Shown here piece after piece: positions 11,261 through 22,425 of a stretch of DNA of 64,000 bases. The notes beneath the pieces were generated by a model. The model did no database searches. It saw nothing but the letters and a program-made list of their open reading frames with translations, and was not told the DNA's origin. Source of the stretch: Pisolithus tinctorius (lineage: Eukaryota; Basidiomycota; Agaricomycetes; Boletales; Pisolithaceae); contig JANFAH010000108.1 in assembly GCA_024663395.1 (NCBI GenBank), forward strand, positions 53,248 through 117,247, given 5' to 3'. The number at the start of each line of letters is the position of its first letter. The first letter of the stretch is position 1. The position numbers and the translations under genes are program-made.

Positions 11261-11659
11261 TACTCCACCTACATAATCCTCCTCCACGGGCCAACTCTGC
11301 CTCTTACCGAACTACCTTAAGTACTTTAGAATTTTTCTCCACTTATCCATTTCACTTCTCAGAATCACAAACAAAGTCACAAGTCTATTTTGTAGTAGTA
11401 CAAAAATATACAAACTAAAGACAAAAAAAAAAAAAAAAAAGAAGAAAAGAGAAAAAACAGAACTACCCTACTCTTCCATCGCTGTTTCTCTGCCACCCTC
11501 CTGTTCTTCTCCACCGTCCTGCTCCCCTCTGACTTCTCCCTCTTCCTTGTTATCCCCCTCCACACCTTCATCTGCCTCCTCTTGCTGTTTCTCCACTGCC
11601 TCCGACTCAGGCCTCTTCCAACCACTGCCTGTGCGCTCGAGCTCAGCCATCCTGGCCTC

Positions 11660-12694
11660 TCACGCATCCTCCCTCCTCCTCATCTCCACCCACTCTGCCC
11701 AGGCATGGTACAGCGCCCACTCGTCGGCTGTCCACTCTGCAGCCACCGCCATCCGCTCCGCTGCCTCTGCCATCCTCTCAAAGGCCAGCGCAGCAGTCAC
11801 ATGCGCTTTGGCCTGTCTCTCCATGGCCTGCAGCTGCCACTCCCACTCCCACTCCACCCACTGCATGTGGACCCTTGCACCAGAAGGACCCTCGAGTGGG
11901 GTTGCTGGTTTGTCTTCCTCTCCGCTGGCCTCCCACTCGTCGTCCGCCTCTTCCGTTTCTGTCGCTCTCTCCTTCCCCTTCCCTCGTGGTACCTTCTTCT
12001 TCTCCCCTCGGGAGCTCCCTGTCCCTGCTCTCTTCCGCGATGGCCCTGCCACCACATCCTCCCTTGTCCAACTACATACCTTTTTCTTCTTGTGACAGGG
12101 CACACAGGCCCTGGTCTTGCCTTGTCCTGGCTCGCACTGCCTGGTGGTCAGGCTCGCTACACAGCAAGTGCAGGGGGGCCACCTGGTGGTGGTGTCCACC
12201 ACGGAGGCCCCAGGGACCTTCTGGGTGGTGTTGACATTGTACACCACGCTGGTTAACCTAAAATAGAATAAGGTCAAAAAAAAAAAAGGGTCAGCTCCAC
12301 CTGACTTGCAGTGGTCTACTGCTCACCTCTGCATGGCCTCGTCCTGCCTGGCCTGGGCCCTCTCTTGAGAGGCTCTCTGCCTCTGTCTTTCTGCCTCCTC
12401 CTCTGCCGCCTTCTTCCTTTGAGCCTCCTCTTCCTTCTCTGCTCTCTTCCTCCACTCCGCCTCCAGTCTCTCCTCCTCTGCCTTCCACTTCTTGGCCTCC
12501 TCACACTTGGCCTTGCGCTCTCTCTCCCTCCGCTCAACCTCCTCTCGTCGGTGTGCCTTCTCCACAGACTTCTCTCGTTTGGTGTCAGTGGAGTTGTTGG
12601 TCAGAATGACCAGCTCTTCATCTGCAACTTGGGAGTAGTTGTGGATGTGGCCAGGGGTTGGTTGGGGGGTCTTGCTCTGGCGCTGGGAAGGCAT
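11660..12694 (-). CDS. Spliced antisense gene inside the Ty3 element: coiled coil plus Cys cluster
   Basis: Two minus-strand exons, 12694-12327 and 12257-11660, join in frame over a 69-nt intron (gtgagc...ttttag) into 322 codons including the stop. Exon 1 (start MPSQRQSKTPQ) is a long Glu/Lys/Arg-rich segment that looks like a coiled coil or charged helix. Exon 2 holds a cysteine cluster ending ACVPCHKKKKVC (C-x2-C-x6-C), a basic patch, an acidic stretch and an Ala-rich helical tail. The cluster resembles a zinc-binding module, but I cannot place it in a named family. I recall similar antisense Cys-cluster proteins in other basidiomycete Ty3 elements, from memory only. It has no premature stop, unlike gag and pol. 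A decayed exon 1 persists in copy B (33698-33329). Confidence 0.65.
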
Positions 12695-12873
12695 GATGAT
12701 GGGAGGAAGGTACGAAGGTTCAGAGCCCTAACACGTGTTTTTAAGCAGTACTTCGAACTCCATGGAGCTCCGCTGTGGCTAAGGCCATCATCCTCGAGGC
12801 ATCAAAATAATTTCAAATGATCAACTTGTGTTGATCTCGTCCCATACATGCAGCCTTCAGGGGTTCAGGCCCT

Positions 12874-12885
12874 AAGGGGGGGGGG
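12874..12885 (+). other. Polypurine tract of G1 copy A
   Basis: AA followed by ten G, three bases before the 3' LTR start at 12889. This is the expected position for plus-strand priming. Copy B keeps a shorter G-run just before its 3' LTR at 33876. Confidence 0.85.
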
Positions 12886-12888
12886 CAC

Positions 12889-13601
12889 TGTCATAACCGT
12901 GCGTTTGTCATAGGTCTTTGCTCACTCCGCAACCTTTCCCGCTGGTCATCCACTCACTCCGCACCAACTCTGCCCAACTTCTGTTGGTTGCGAACCATCT
13001 CCACTCCGACTGCTGTCGGACTTGTGTTGCTCTCCTACCAGACCAAGTGGTCTGTTCTCTGAGGGGTCATGTGACTACCTTCGCAGTCAGGTACTCCGCA
13101 GCACGCTCACCGCATGGTCCAGCACCTGGACTGTTTCCTTTCTGGATGTTCTGTGTTACCCATTCATATGTCCTCTGTCTACCCTTCATTTGTCGTCCAG
13201 GAAATTTTACTTGAAAATTTATGAGTCTCCATATGTCAGTTCTGATTCTGATTACTGTACCTGCATAGCAGTATAAAAGCATGTACTGTACTCCACTGTT
13301 CTTCAGTATGAATATCAACTTAGTTCCTACTCCCTCTGATTCTGTCTTCTGCCTGTCGGAGTTATCTCCGACTCTCCGTCTGTACTCTCCCTCTGAAATA
13401 CAAGGGCTGAGATCGTGCAAGGGGGTAGCACACGAGCTAAACCTGACACCCTCACTCTGCTCCGCCTTTGTCTCGGTGGTCTTCATTCCTGCTGACACTC
13501 TGCTAGTTGGAGTTCTGTTCTTCTGTGTCGGACTTGCTTCTGAACCCTTCTCTAGACCTTATATAGCATCAGAGTTGGTCAGAGTAGGCCCGGACTTGAC
13601 A
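12889..13601 (+). repeat. 3' LTR of G1 copy A
   Basis: 713 bp, TGTCATAACC...ACTTGACA, closely matching the 5' LTR. Most differences I noticed are C/T or G/A at CpG sites. The sequence after it (cactg) does not repeat the five bases before the 5' LTR. Confidence 0.93.
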
Positions 13602-15290
13602 CACTGCTGCAATTATTGGTTTTGGACGTACCAACATGCTGTGAATTTCTACCAATCTTGCCATCCTTTTGCAAAGCATATGCTTCAGAACGGTGATGAT
13701 GAAATAAGCCTGATCACTTGGGGTTGTGACTTGCCAAAAACCAATGCTGTTTGGAACATCACAACAGTACTTACTTACATTTGAGCACAACAGTCATCAT
13801 GGAAGCTTGCAAGACTTAGTTATGATGACATTGTTTCCACAAGCCAAGGACATGACATGAGGGAGATATGGATTTCACTTTGCAACAGTTTATATATGTA
13901 GTGGTGTGTTGATTGTGCTAGTTAAGGATTTAAGGATTGGATGCTATGTGAATGATGGAAGCATGAGCATGTTGCGATGAGGAGTGTGTAATACAACCAT
14001 TACATACCATGTGAGGGGAACTGCTAAACCCCCAGGTCCACTTCCAGCCAGCCCCCTGTCTTTCAGGCTCGACGAGTAAGGCATTGGGTTGTTATCCAAC
14101 TTTGATTGTCACTGGCCACATAGGATTATCTGGTGCCTTACACAAGCCGTTCGCACACCTGAATTCGTGACTGTCGGTGGAGGTGCCAGGAATTGCCATG
14201 TGTTTTGATAAGACCTGCACACACCACACTGGGGCCATTGTAAGGGCAAGGGGTGATCGCATGGTTGGACATCTCAGCGAGACCAATTGTGATCATTAAC
14301 ACAGGTCAGGTATCAGCATCATGCCAGGAAGCTTCCCCCAGGGCTTCTGACATGGCTATCCACACAGGATAACCTTCGATGAAGGTGTATTCAGTTACGC
14401 TGAGAATAGATTTTGATGTAATCACCATCTGGAGCTGAATAGTATTGAAAGCTATTGTTGCGAAGGAGTAATGACTGAGAGGGTCATTGTTAGTTGGACA
14501 CAATGGATTGCTTACCAAATCACTGGGATTAGGAAGACCTCCTGTCTTATGACACCCCAGCCAGAAAATACGAAGAACACACCATGTGTGATATTGTTAA
14601 ATGGCAGCAGTAAAATGTAGAGGCACTAACAAGGGTAATCAGATTGAGTAGAGAAGCAAATAACTCCTCACCTCTGATGGAAGTGAGGCACAAAGCTGGC
14701 CTTTGGCAGTTGTCCTGGAAAAGTTGTCAGAGTGGCTGATAAGAGTGATCATTATGTTCTGGTCGAAATGAATGTTGAGGTAGTGGAATTCACCATTGGG
14801 AAGGAAGGTGGGGCATGAGAGTGTTGGCGACCATCTCAACTGACCCACTGGCCAGAGGTCGAGATAGAATGAGTGGGCAAACGTTCAATTCCACGGGTAT
14901 TGATCATGATCTGACTTCTGCCTCTCTTTCTCCCTGAGCAAGAGCTGGAAATGCTGTTATTGTCCCTTGAAAGAGCAGAAGAGCGATACCTTAGAATGCT
15001 TGCACCCAATGGGTTGAAGTAGGTAATGGGAGAATCGTGGTGATTGTCCTAGGATTGGCCACAAAATCATATCACCTCTATAGGGTGGGTTTGCAGACTG
15101 GTTTTACTGTCTTGCTATGCAACTACTCTCCTAACAATTGGTATTACAAGAGTAGTAAATATTTCAGATACCTAGGTTGAACGGAATATATAGAGTAAGG
15201 TACAGAGATAAGGGTGCCACCTGTCATGTACTGAAATCACCACTAGCTACCCCAGGTGTTGCTGAAGGTCCTCCAGTGTTAGCTGGGGAC
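13602..15290. other. Unassigned decayed sequence
   Basis: About 1.7 kb with few CpG dinucleotides and no frame I recognise. Short minus-strand frames at 14518-14306 and 14848-14639 have protein-like composition and could be exons of a decayed minus-strand gene, but I find no motif and no convincing splice chain. Confidence 0.4.
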
Positions 15291-15298
15291 GAGGTTAG

Positions 15299-16530
15299 CT
15301 AATGCCCAATTCTACATCGACCACTTGCCATACCTGTGGGCTCATTCTCACCAGTATCAAAGTTGTACTCCTTTTCTTGCACCCTGAGCAGTTTCTTTGA
15401 GTGTGGATGCAGCGAGGACAGCCAAGTGGCATCATAGCAATTCACAGGAAGCCCAGGAGGAGCAGCGGCAGCATCATTGAATTTGTCTGAATGTGGGCAG
15501 TTTTGGAGTTGTGTACCTGCTCTCTTATGCTTTCCAATCGCAACAGAAAGGAACTCCACTATTACTAAATCCACTTCCCACATGAGCATAGCAAGTTTTT
15601 GGCTGCGCCAGCGAGGATAGACATGTGGGTAATTAATCATCCTTCTCACTTCGTCCTCAGACTCATCAGAGCTTATACCCTGAGTCCCAAGGTGCTTGAC
15701 TAATGGCAAATGCTTCTGCAGGCTAGTATGTTCTGCCATGGCATCAAGGTGCAACTTTAACAACTCGAATCGACTAAGGTGAGAGAGAAGAATTGATAAC
15801 ATAGTGCCTACTCACCTGAACTTTCCATGCAGTATGGGAAGACTTCTGCAATCTCGCCTTCATGCCCTCCCTGGCCTTCACCAGATTTTTGCTTGGGGCA
15901 ACGATGAAGTCGTTGTAACGTGATTTGATGTAAGAAAAATGCGCCTTAAAAGCCCCATAGATGATGTCGAAATTACAATACTGTTCAGGGATGGTCTGCA
16001 AAGAGTACCAACCATGGTTATTGATCTTATCCAGGAAATCCTCAGCGAAGACAGTAAAGGCTTTGTGATTATATGGTGTGTCCTTCGCGCAAGCGCAGTC
16101 TAGAATAAAATTGGTTGGAGTTACCCTGAGGCAACCAGGTGTGTCTAGTTCATATGCTTCCACCTCCTCCTCGGTAAGCGAACATTTGATAGTATTCAGG
16201 TACTTGTAGTCAGTAATCTTGAGCAAGTGGAGGGCATGGAGCCGAATGCAGGTCTTGGAAGTAATGCTGTCAACAATAGATAAAGGGTACAGATGCTGTT
16301 CACACATACCAAGAAGTATTTGTGCTCTTCTATATCACTTTGCATGAGCGCTTCAGATGCTAGATCTGAAGGAATGAAGTTTCAGAGCTTCTTTGGACGC
16401 CTAGTCTGTTTCGAAGGAAATTCATCTACACTTTGCATCTCAACATCTCTAGCTGTGTTTGCATCAACTCATGAAGCTTTCAGTTCCTCCTGGATGGCAG
16501 AGATTCCTTCCATGATCTTCATATTGGACG
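15299..16530 (-). pseudogene. Basidiomycete-specific protein (SSDESE-type family), decayed
   Basis: Minus-strand gene relic. The N-terminal part (16530-16310) has two in-frame TGA codons. The next exon (about 16307-15817) holds LTEEEVEAYELDTPGCLRV. The last (15780-15299) holds GTQGISSDESEDE, YPRWRS and GLPVNCYDATW. This order matches a large uncharacterised family that I recall in many Agaricomycetes, often near transposons; function unknown. A likely intron at 15816-15775 (gtgagt...cttag) does not keep the frame, and a one-base shift occurs near 16310. Both TGAs fit lost CGA codons. Confidence 0.6.
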
Positions 16531-16592
16531 AAGCTTGTGACTGCTCAAATGAGGTGAGCATAGAGTTCAACAACTCGGAGAAATAAGACAAT

Positions 16593-17989
16593 ACTTGCAC
16601 TGTGTCCTTTATTGCTAATATTTAAAGGTCCACCTGTCTTAAGGTTTCATTTGCCAATGCCTCTCCTCTCCCTGGCAAGCAGGATGCTCCAACAAGTTAC
16701 ATTCAAGATTACACTGCAAAATGAGAATGGTGATACTACTGCAGTAAGCTAGGTTCTCATTCACCTACCTTTTTTGAAGCTAATAGCACATAGGACTTAC
16801 CCATTAGGTGGGCAGTTGCATCTCTCATGTTCTTTGTCTCTCAACTGATTTCGATGCTTAGCCATGCCAGAGGTGCATGTGCATGTACCTGCCTTCTCAT
16901 GCAGCATCAAAAATTGACCAATACAAGTCCGCAGGTGGGCTCCTTTAGTTCACTGATGTTGCTATACTCACTGTTGCAACAGCTTCTTGACCTTGACATT
17001 ATCACTCCCCTGAAGGAACACTGTGCTGCTGGAAAGGAGGAGTGCACTACTGGAATGATTCAAGCCAGTCCATCTGAGTCTGTGTGGGGGCCGAAGTTTC
17101 GGCTTAGTAGCAACATTCTCATGTTTGTCATGCTCATGTTTCTGTTCGTGCTTATAGGCTCAGACATGTGGGCAAATCTCTTTGTTGTACATAGTGTTTA
17201 GCAGATTTAAGACAATAGTTACAGTACAAACTCTAAACTAGGTTTGTGTTATGAAATGTTGATAGCTTCATTGAAGGAAGCAACCTGAAGGCACTTCTCA
17301 GACAGGACAGCCTTCCAGATGTGCTTTGAGGAATTCAGGACACTTTTTCTCAATATTTGAAATCACCCCTCACTGGTACAGCAGGAGATGGTCTCGACCT
17401 GCCGATCACGCTCAAGAAAGCCCCAGTAAGAAACATAGTTCTAGTCTGGTGTCTGTAGAGGATACTGTATTGGTATAAAAATTGATGATACCTAGCGCAT
17501 ACCAGCATTGCAGTATTCTACATATGGAGTATGCACCACTTCCAGGGGTGTCATTTGTTCATGTTTCACAGGCTATATGTGACCTGTAGACTTTTTTGCT
17601 CTTTGGTACGATCAGGCATCACAGTCAATTATCGTGTCAATGAGTATATCAACATCAGTGGACTAAAGGAGCCCACCTGGGGACTTGTATCGATCAATTT
17701 TTGGTGCTGCACAAGAAGGCAGGCACATGCACATACACCGAGAGACAAAGAATGCGAGAGATGCAACTGCCCATCTAACGGGTGAGTCCTATGCACTATT
17801 AGCTTCAGAAAGATGTAAGTGAACGAGAACCTAACTTACTGCAGTAGTATCACCATTCTCATTTCGCAGCATAATCTTGAATGTAACTTGTTGGAGCATC
17901 TTGCTTGCCGGGGGGAGGAGAGGCGTTGGAGAATGAAACCTTGAGGTAGGTGGACCTTTTAATATTAGTGATGAATGACACAGTACAAG
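16593..17989. repeat. Inverted duplication (arms 16593-16973 and 17638-17989)
   Basis: The arms align in reverse complement with scattered substitutions (I estimate 85-90% identity). Both arms contain the segment encoding MLQQVTFKI...NENGDTTAV followed by a splice-donor-like gtaagt/gtaagc, so a gene exon was duplicated in inverted orientation. The spacer 16974-17637 holds no recognised gene. Confidence 0.7.
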
Positions 17990-18610
17990 GTGTTCTTGTG
18001 CCCCACATGCTGTGATAAGATCGAGGGTTGATGGCTTAGATGACAAGACATAAACATGATGATTCGGAAATTCCTCTGACCTTTGTTCTGTCATGTTTGG
18101 GCCCTTGACCATTTGTCATGCTCAACAACACCATCGTCAGAGGAAAGTGGTGGTCTTCAGATGACTGGTGTAGGTTCTCGTGAGGATACAGAAGTTTGAA
18201 AATGGTCTGATACTGGGATTTCTTCTCGTGACTGTACTCATGAGGAGGATGTTCGGGCAGAGAAAGATACCATATTGATATTGTTACGAGACTGAATCTC
18301 TTGGTCAATTTCCATTATTATATCGTTGTCAGACAGAGCTCCAAACCTGTGGATCACCAAACATTACACTGTTGAGAGTATCGAGATGGGTTATTTGTGA
18401 CATCGCTGCTGTTCAATCAGCATCATGAGTGGTCTGTGCCACCTGTGGAGCAGTAGAATTACTTTCAGCAACCATCTGACAAAGCTTAGATCTAGGATAA
18501 ATGGAGAGGACAAAGGTTGGGTTTACCTTAAGTAAAATTGCTACTGCCATCGCCAAGTCATGTGAGTCACGTGCCAAGACTGGGATCTGGTACTGACAGC
18601 AGGTTGCCAT
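17831..18610 (-). pseudogene. Unrecognised minus-strand gene relic
   Basis: Open stretches at 18610-18413, 18308-18036 and 18112-17831 read on the minus strand. The last ends at a possible donor (gtaagt) after NENGDTTAV, and an acceptor-like ttag lies about 45 bp beyond. No domain recognised. The final exon is duplicated in inverted orientation near 16690. Confidence 0.3.
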
Positions 18611-19450
18611 TGTCCTCGAAAAGTCAGACTACTAGAGAGAAGCGAATCAGCTACTGAGCTGATCACGCTGCAGGCACACTGAAGAGAAGCCCTAAGCACG
18701 AGTTGGAAAATAGCCTTGTAAATATGTGACCACAGTGGACAGAGAACAAGGCATCCTGAATACGATGCAGATGTGCCACATTTGTGAAAGGAATTTCAGA
18801 TCTAGTGAGCTGTTTAGTGCCGTGTACTGCAGGAAAATGCGTGATGCATTAGGCCTACCTTAGACCAGAAAAGATACGCTTGAAATGTAGAAACAAAGTG
18901 ATGAATCAGATGAGCCATATCTTGAGAGGAACTTCATCAATCCAAGACGAGAAGGGGCACTTATTATGTGCTTGAAATGCGAAGTACTTGTCCTGTGGCA
19001 GGGCAAAGGGCACTGCCACTGAGTTTCACACAGGCACTGTGACTTCAATGGCTCATCACAACTGCTATTTGAGAAATTTGTTGTGTCTCTGAGAATCCCC
19101 TTAACTACAGCCTGAATCTCTCATACTTTTTGTTAGAAAAAGCCACCAAGTCATTGACCTATCGTCATATTCTCTCTACACTTTAGATTTCTTAAATCAC
19201 CACTCAATTTTTACATCTGTAGCGAATTCCCAGCTTGATTTAGAAGCAGTTCCCCAGGGCATTTGCCTGCTGTGACACCACAGACCATGCCACACACATC
19301 ATGAAACACTATTGCTACCAAGCACTGAGCCCTGCCTTCTAGTTTCAATAGTCTAGAGTCCCTTGGGATGAACAATTCATTCCCTTCATTTTAGTGTTGT
19401 TGCCTAAGCCATCTAGCTTGTATTGTACAGCTACTTGGACTTTTCCTACA
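17990..19450. other. Mostly unassigned sequence
   Basis: Beyond the possible exons at 18036-18610 I see no gene. Short frames near 18860-19048 have no recognisable motif. The right part is AT-rich, with scattered transposon-like words. Confidence 0.35.
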
Positions 19451-21239
19451 ACATGACCTGTACATGCATGTGACAGACCACTGTCATGACCCAAGGCACC
19501 AAGTCACATGGTGCCCCTATGCAACTTCATGATAAATTGTCACATGACCATTATGTTATCGATCACGTGACTGCAACATGTGACCTGTCATGTCATGTGA
19601 TCCACTGTCATGTGACTTCTGCACTCTGGCTCAACCCTAGACTTTTTGTAGTCAACAGTAGCCAAAAATGCAAACTACCAAAGTGTAGCATAGCCTACAC
19701 TATCCAGCACTACCAACTACTACAACTAGCACTAGTAGGTGTTATTACCCCAGCAAGTGATAATGGAGTGATGTCATCATAATGAAAGTTGTAGCTCCTG
19801 ATTGTGCAATCATGATGGTATACTTATCTTATCAGCAAGTGGAAAATTGCATGAGAAGAACACAAAACACTTATGATCAGCACCATGCCAGGAGGAATCA
19901 ATGGCTGCCCTGGAGTCCCTAGGCATTGTACTGGAGAAAACACTTTCCATGGCAGCAGCTGGGTATACCCAACCTGTTGAGATCTCATAGGTATATACTG
20001 TAAACCTGTAGAAATATATAGACTTAATGGGTCTCCAAAGGTGATTGACTGACATGCCTACAGCATCCAAAGCTATCATGGGACATCCCATTGGTCTCCA
20101 GAGAGGGGAGTGGGATGTCCCACAGTAGCCTCTGAAGCTATCATGGGACATCCCACTGGCCTTCAGAGAGGAGGGCTGAGATGCATTTAGTAAGATCTTA
20201 TTAAGGAGCACTCTTGCAGTCAAGAGGAGAACTTACATACATAGGCACTCATGGGAGAGGTCTCAATCCATTAAAATTCGTTACAATAATGCAATGCTCA
20301 CTGCCATAGGCATTGTATGAGTCTGGAAATCACACCACACACAAACACACTGATTGCCCAGTATTTTTCAAATCTGTGCATAATAAGTTGTATTACATGG
20401 TTTTGGAATGGCAGTGACTCTCATATATCCCTCTACTTTGACAGGTGTGCTCATCATCCTGGATCAATTCAGGTAACCATTTTTCATAAGCATTTAGGCT
20501 GAATAGTTTCTCCAAACCATCCAGCCTAATAGCCTCCCAGACCAAGGTCTGCCCAGGGACATCTGGTCATCTCCCAGGGCTATGCATATTTTTAGGCCCT
20601 GGGACAGATGGGATTTCCCACATAGCCATCCATTCAAATGCAATTATTTGGGATGTCCCAAGACTGCCTTGGGTGGCAGGGGTCCCTACTCCTGAAAGTG
20701 CAGCTTATATTAGCATTGAAATAGCTGCAGAAATCCTAGCTCCCTTGCTCCTCTGACAGGTTTAATCCACAAAGTATCCTTCAACCTATACATCCTCTCC
20801 CATCCTACCATGCATAGTAGTATACAATAGTACTTTTCATGTACATCTTTGCAATGTTGATTCTGCTGTATTGGGACATCTCACTAGTTGCCAGTGGGAT
20901 GACCCACCTGGGCCTCCACATTTGCCATGAAAATTGCAAAAATAAATTCAAGCAATTTGTACTGTATGAAGGAAGAAGTAAATGGTTTTTGAACACTTGT
21001 GTGACAAGCCAATATCTCAAAGTCCCCCACATAGAACATGGTGTTGGTCACCTTTGCAACACCATCTGCAGAGGGCAGAATGTCCCAGATGAGCCTCTGA
21101 GGTTGTCATGGGGCATTGTGCTGGTCTGCAAAGGTATCTTAGGAGGATGTGCCATCATAGCCCCCTGAGGCTGGGATGGGACATCCCACTGACTTTCATA
21201 AGGGGACTTGGGATGTCCCACAGCAGCCTATGAGGCTAC

Positions 21240-21562
21240 TTTGGGACATCCCACCCTCCCCTTTGCCAACCAGTGGGATGTCCCACAACAGCCTCTAAGG
21301 CTACATTGGGACATCCCACTGTTCCCTCTGCTTGGCAGAGGGATGTCCCACAACAGCCTCTAAGGCTATGTTGGGATGTCCCACCCTCCCCTTTGGCAAG
21401 CAGTGGGATGTCCCACAACAGCCTCTAAGCCTACATTGGGACATCCCACCCTCCCCTTTGCCAACCAGTGGGATGTCCCACAACAGCCTCTAAGGCTATA
21501 TTGGGACATCCCACCCCCCCTCTGGCAACCAGAGGGATGTCCCAAGGCAGCCTCTAAGGTGT
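21240..21562. repeat. 65-bp palindromic tandem array (five units)
   Basis: Five head-to-tail units of 65 bp. Each contains GGGACATCCCA, a short C-rich arm, TGGGATGTCCCA and AGCCTCTAAGGCT. GGGACATCCC and GGGATGTCCC are reverse complements and AGCCTCTAAGGCT is nearly self-complementary, so each unit can fold. The array is mirrored at 24160-24484. Older degenerate units occur near 20085-20170 and 21170-21240. Confidence 0.9.
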
Positions 21563-21611
21563 TGAAGTAGTAATCTGCACTAATCCTACAAGCACCATAG
21601 AGAATCCAATG

Positions 21612-21692
21612 CAAGGTAGCTCCATGGTCAGAGCAGCTGCTTGACACTGAGAGGGCCCTGGCTCAATGCTAGCTCTGGTCACATTTCCATCA
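21612..21692 (+). mobile_element. tRNA-Val-like SINE head 1
   Basis: The sequence has an A-box-like TAGCTCCATGG, an anticodon-loop-like TTGACAC and a B-box-like GGCTCAATGCT, in tRNA order and spacing. The loop would place GAC (valine). The stems are imperfect, so this is a degenerate tRNA-derived Pol III unit, not a working tRNA. It ends in tctggtcacattt, like the unit at 22030. Confidence 0.5.
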
Positions 21693-22027
21693 GGTTAGGA
21701 GCTGCAGCTGGAACCCATGCATGCTCAGTACAATGGGTCATGCAGCATCCTTAGTAAGTCCAGATCATGTGAGTTACATGGACACAAGGTGACTGATAGT
21801 AGGCCTCCTGGAAACACAGCAGTAAATCCTGATCCATCACATGACACAAGGTCAAAAGGCAATCAGACCATTTGCATGACCCTAGGGGGTGTGCACTGTT
21901 TTTGCACTGCAAAAGTGGCCAGATGAAGGGACCACATTGGAGATGGTGCATTCTGTGCATTAACTTCATGGAGATTTGTTCCCACAGTGCTAGTCTAAGC
22001 CCCCAAGCTACTGACACTAGTACCCAG

Positions 22028-22098
22028 ACCATATGGCTCAGTGGTTGGAGCACCTGGTAAACACCTGGGAGGTCACTGGTTCAATCTTAGGACTGGTC
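22028..22098 (+). mobile_element. tRNA-Val-like SINE head 2
   Basis: A-box TGGCTCAGTGG and B-box GGTTCAATCTT are close to consensus. The D stem GCTC/GAGC pairs. The anticodon stem pairs only with wobbles, and the loop TAAACAC lacks the invariant T33, which rejects a functional tRNA. The loop resembles a tRNA-Val(AAC) loop with one change. Mirrored near 23605-23675 in the right arm. Confidence 0.55.
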
Positions 22099-22115
22099 AC
22101 ATTTTCCTCATAAGG

Positions 22116-22425
22116 CTACTTTGGGACATCCCTCCCCCCCCTCTGGCAAGCAGTGGGATGTCCCACAACAGCCTCTAAAGCTACATTGGGACATCCCTCC
22201 CCCCCATCTGGCGAGTAGTGGGATGTCCCACAATAGCCTCTAGGGCTACATTGGGACATCCCTCCCCCCCTCTGGCAAGCAGTGGGATGTCCCATGACAG
22301 CCTCTAAAGCTACATTGGGACATCCCACCCTCCCCTTTGCCAACCAGTGGGATGTCCCACAACAGCCTCTAAGGCTAAGTTGGGACATCCCACCCCCCTG
22401 TCTGGCAAGATGTCCCACAACACCC
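22116..22425. repeat. Second 65-bp palindromic array in the spacer
   Basis: About five more units of the same 65-bp repeat, starting exactly at the inner edge of the left inverted-repeat arm. It is not mirrored on the other side, so the inverted duplication ends at the array border. Confidence 0.85.

Larger units (their letters stand above)
5516..13601 (+). mobile_element. Ty3/Gypsy chromovirus, G1 copy A, near full length
   Basis: An 8,086-bp LTR retrotransposon. Order: 5' LTR (5516-6229), gag (6291-7559), pol with protease, reverse transcriptase, RNase H, integrase and chromodomain (to 11260), an antisense gene (12694-11660), polypurine tract (12874-12885) and 3' LTR (12889-13601). The domain order and terminal chromodomain define a chromovirus. 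The coding frames run through without indels but carry nine TGA stops and one TAG, so it cannot move by itself. The flanks do not match as a target duplication (agtgt before, cactg after). Confidence 0.95.

Noticed and set aside
11547..12256. Plus-strand Ser/Leu-rich ORFs opposite the antisense gene
   Set aside because: They are shadows of the minus-strand exons, with low-complexity composition and no splice logic.
21751..22053. 100-aa frame present on both strands of the inverted repeat (also at 23649-23951) as a conserved gene
   Set aside because: Its identity follows from the DNA inverted repeat; it runs through tRNA-like and noncoding repeat sequence.
22028..22098. A functional tRNA-Val gene
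   Set aside because: T33 is missing from the anticodon loop, the anticodon stem needs wobbles, the B box is imperfect, and a second similar degenerate unit lies nearby; a SINE head fits better.
21240..22425. CRISPR-like array of 65-bp repeats
   Set aside because: The units are contiguous tandem repeats with no unique spacers, in a eukaryotic genome.
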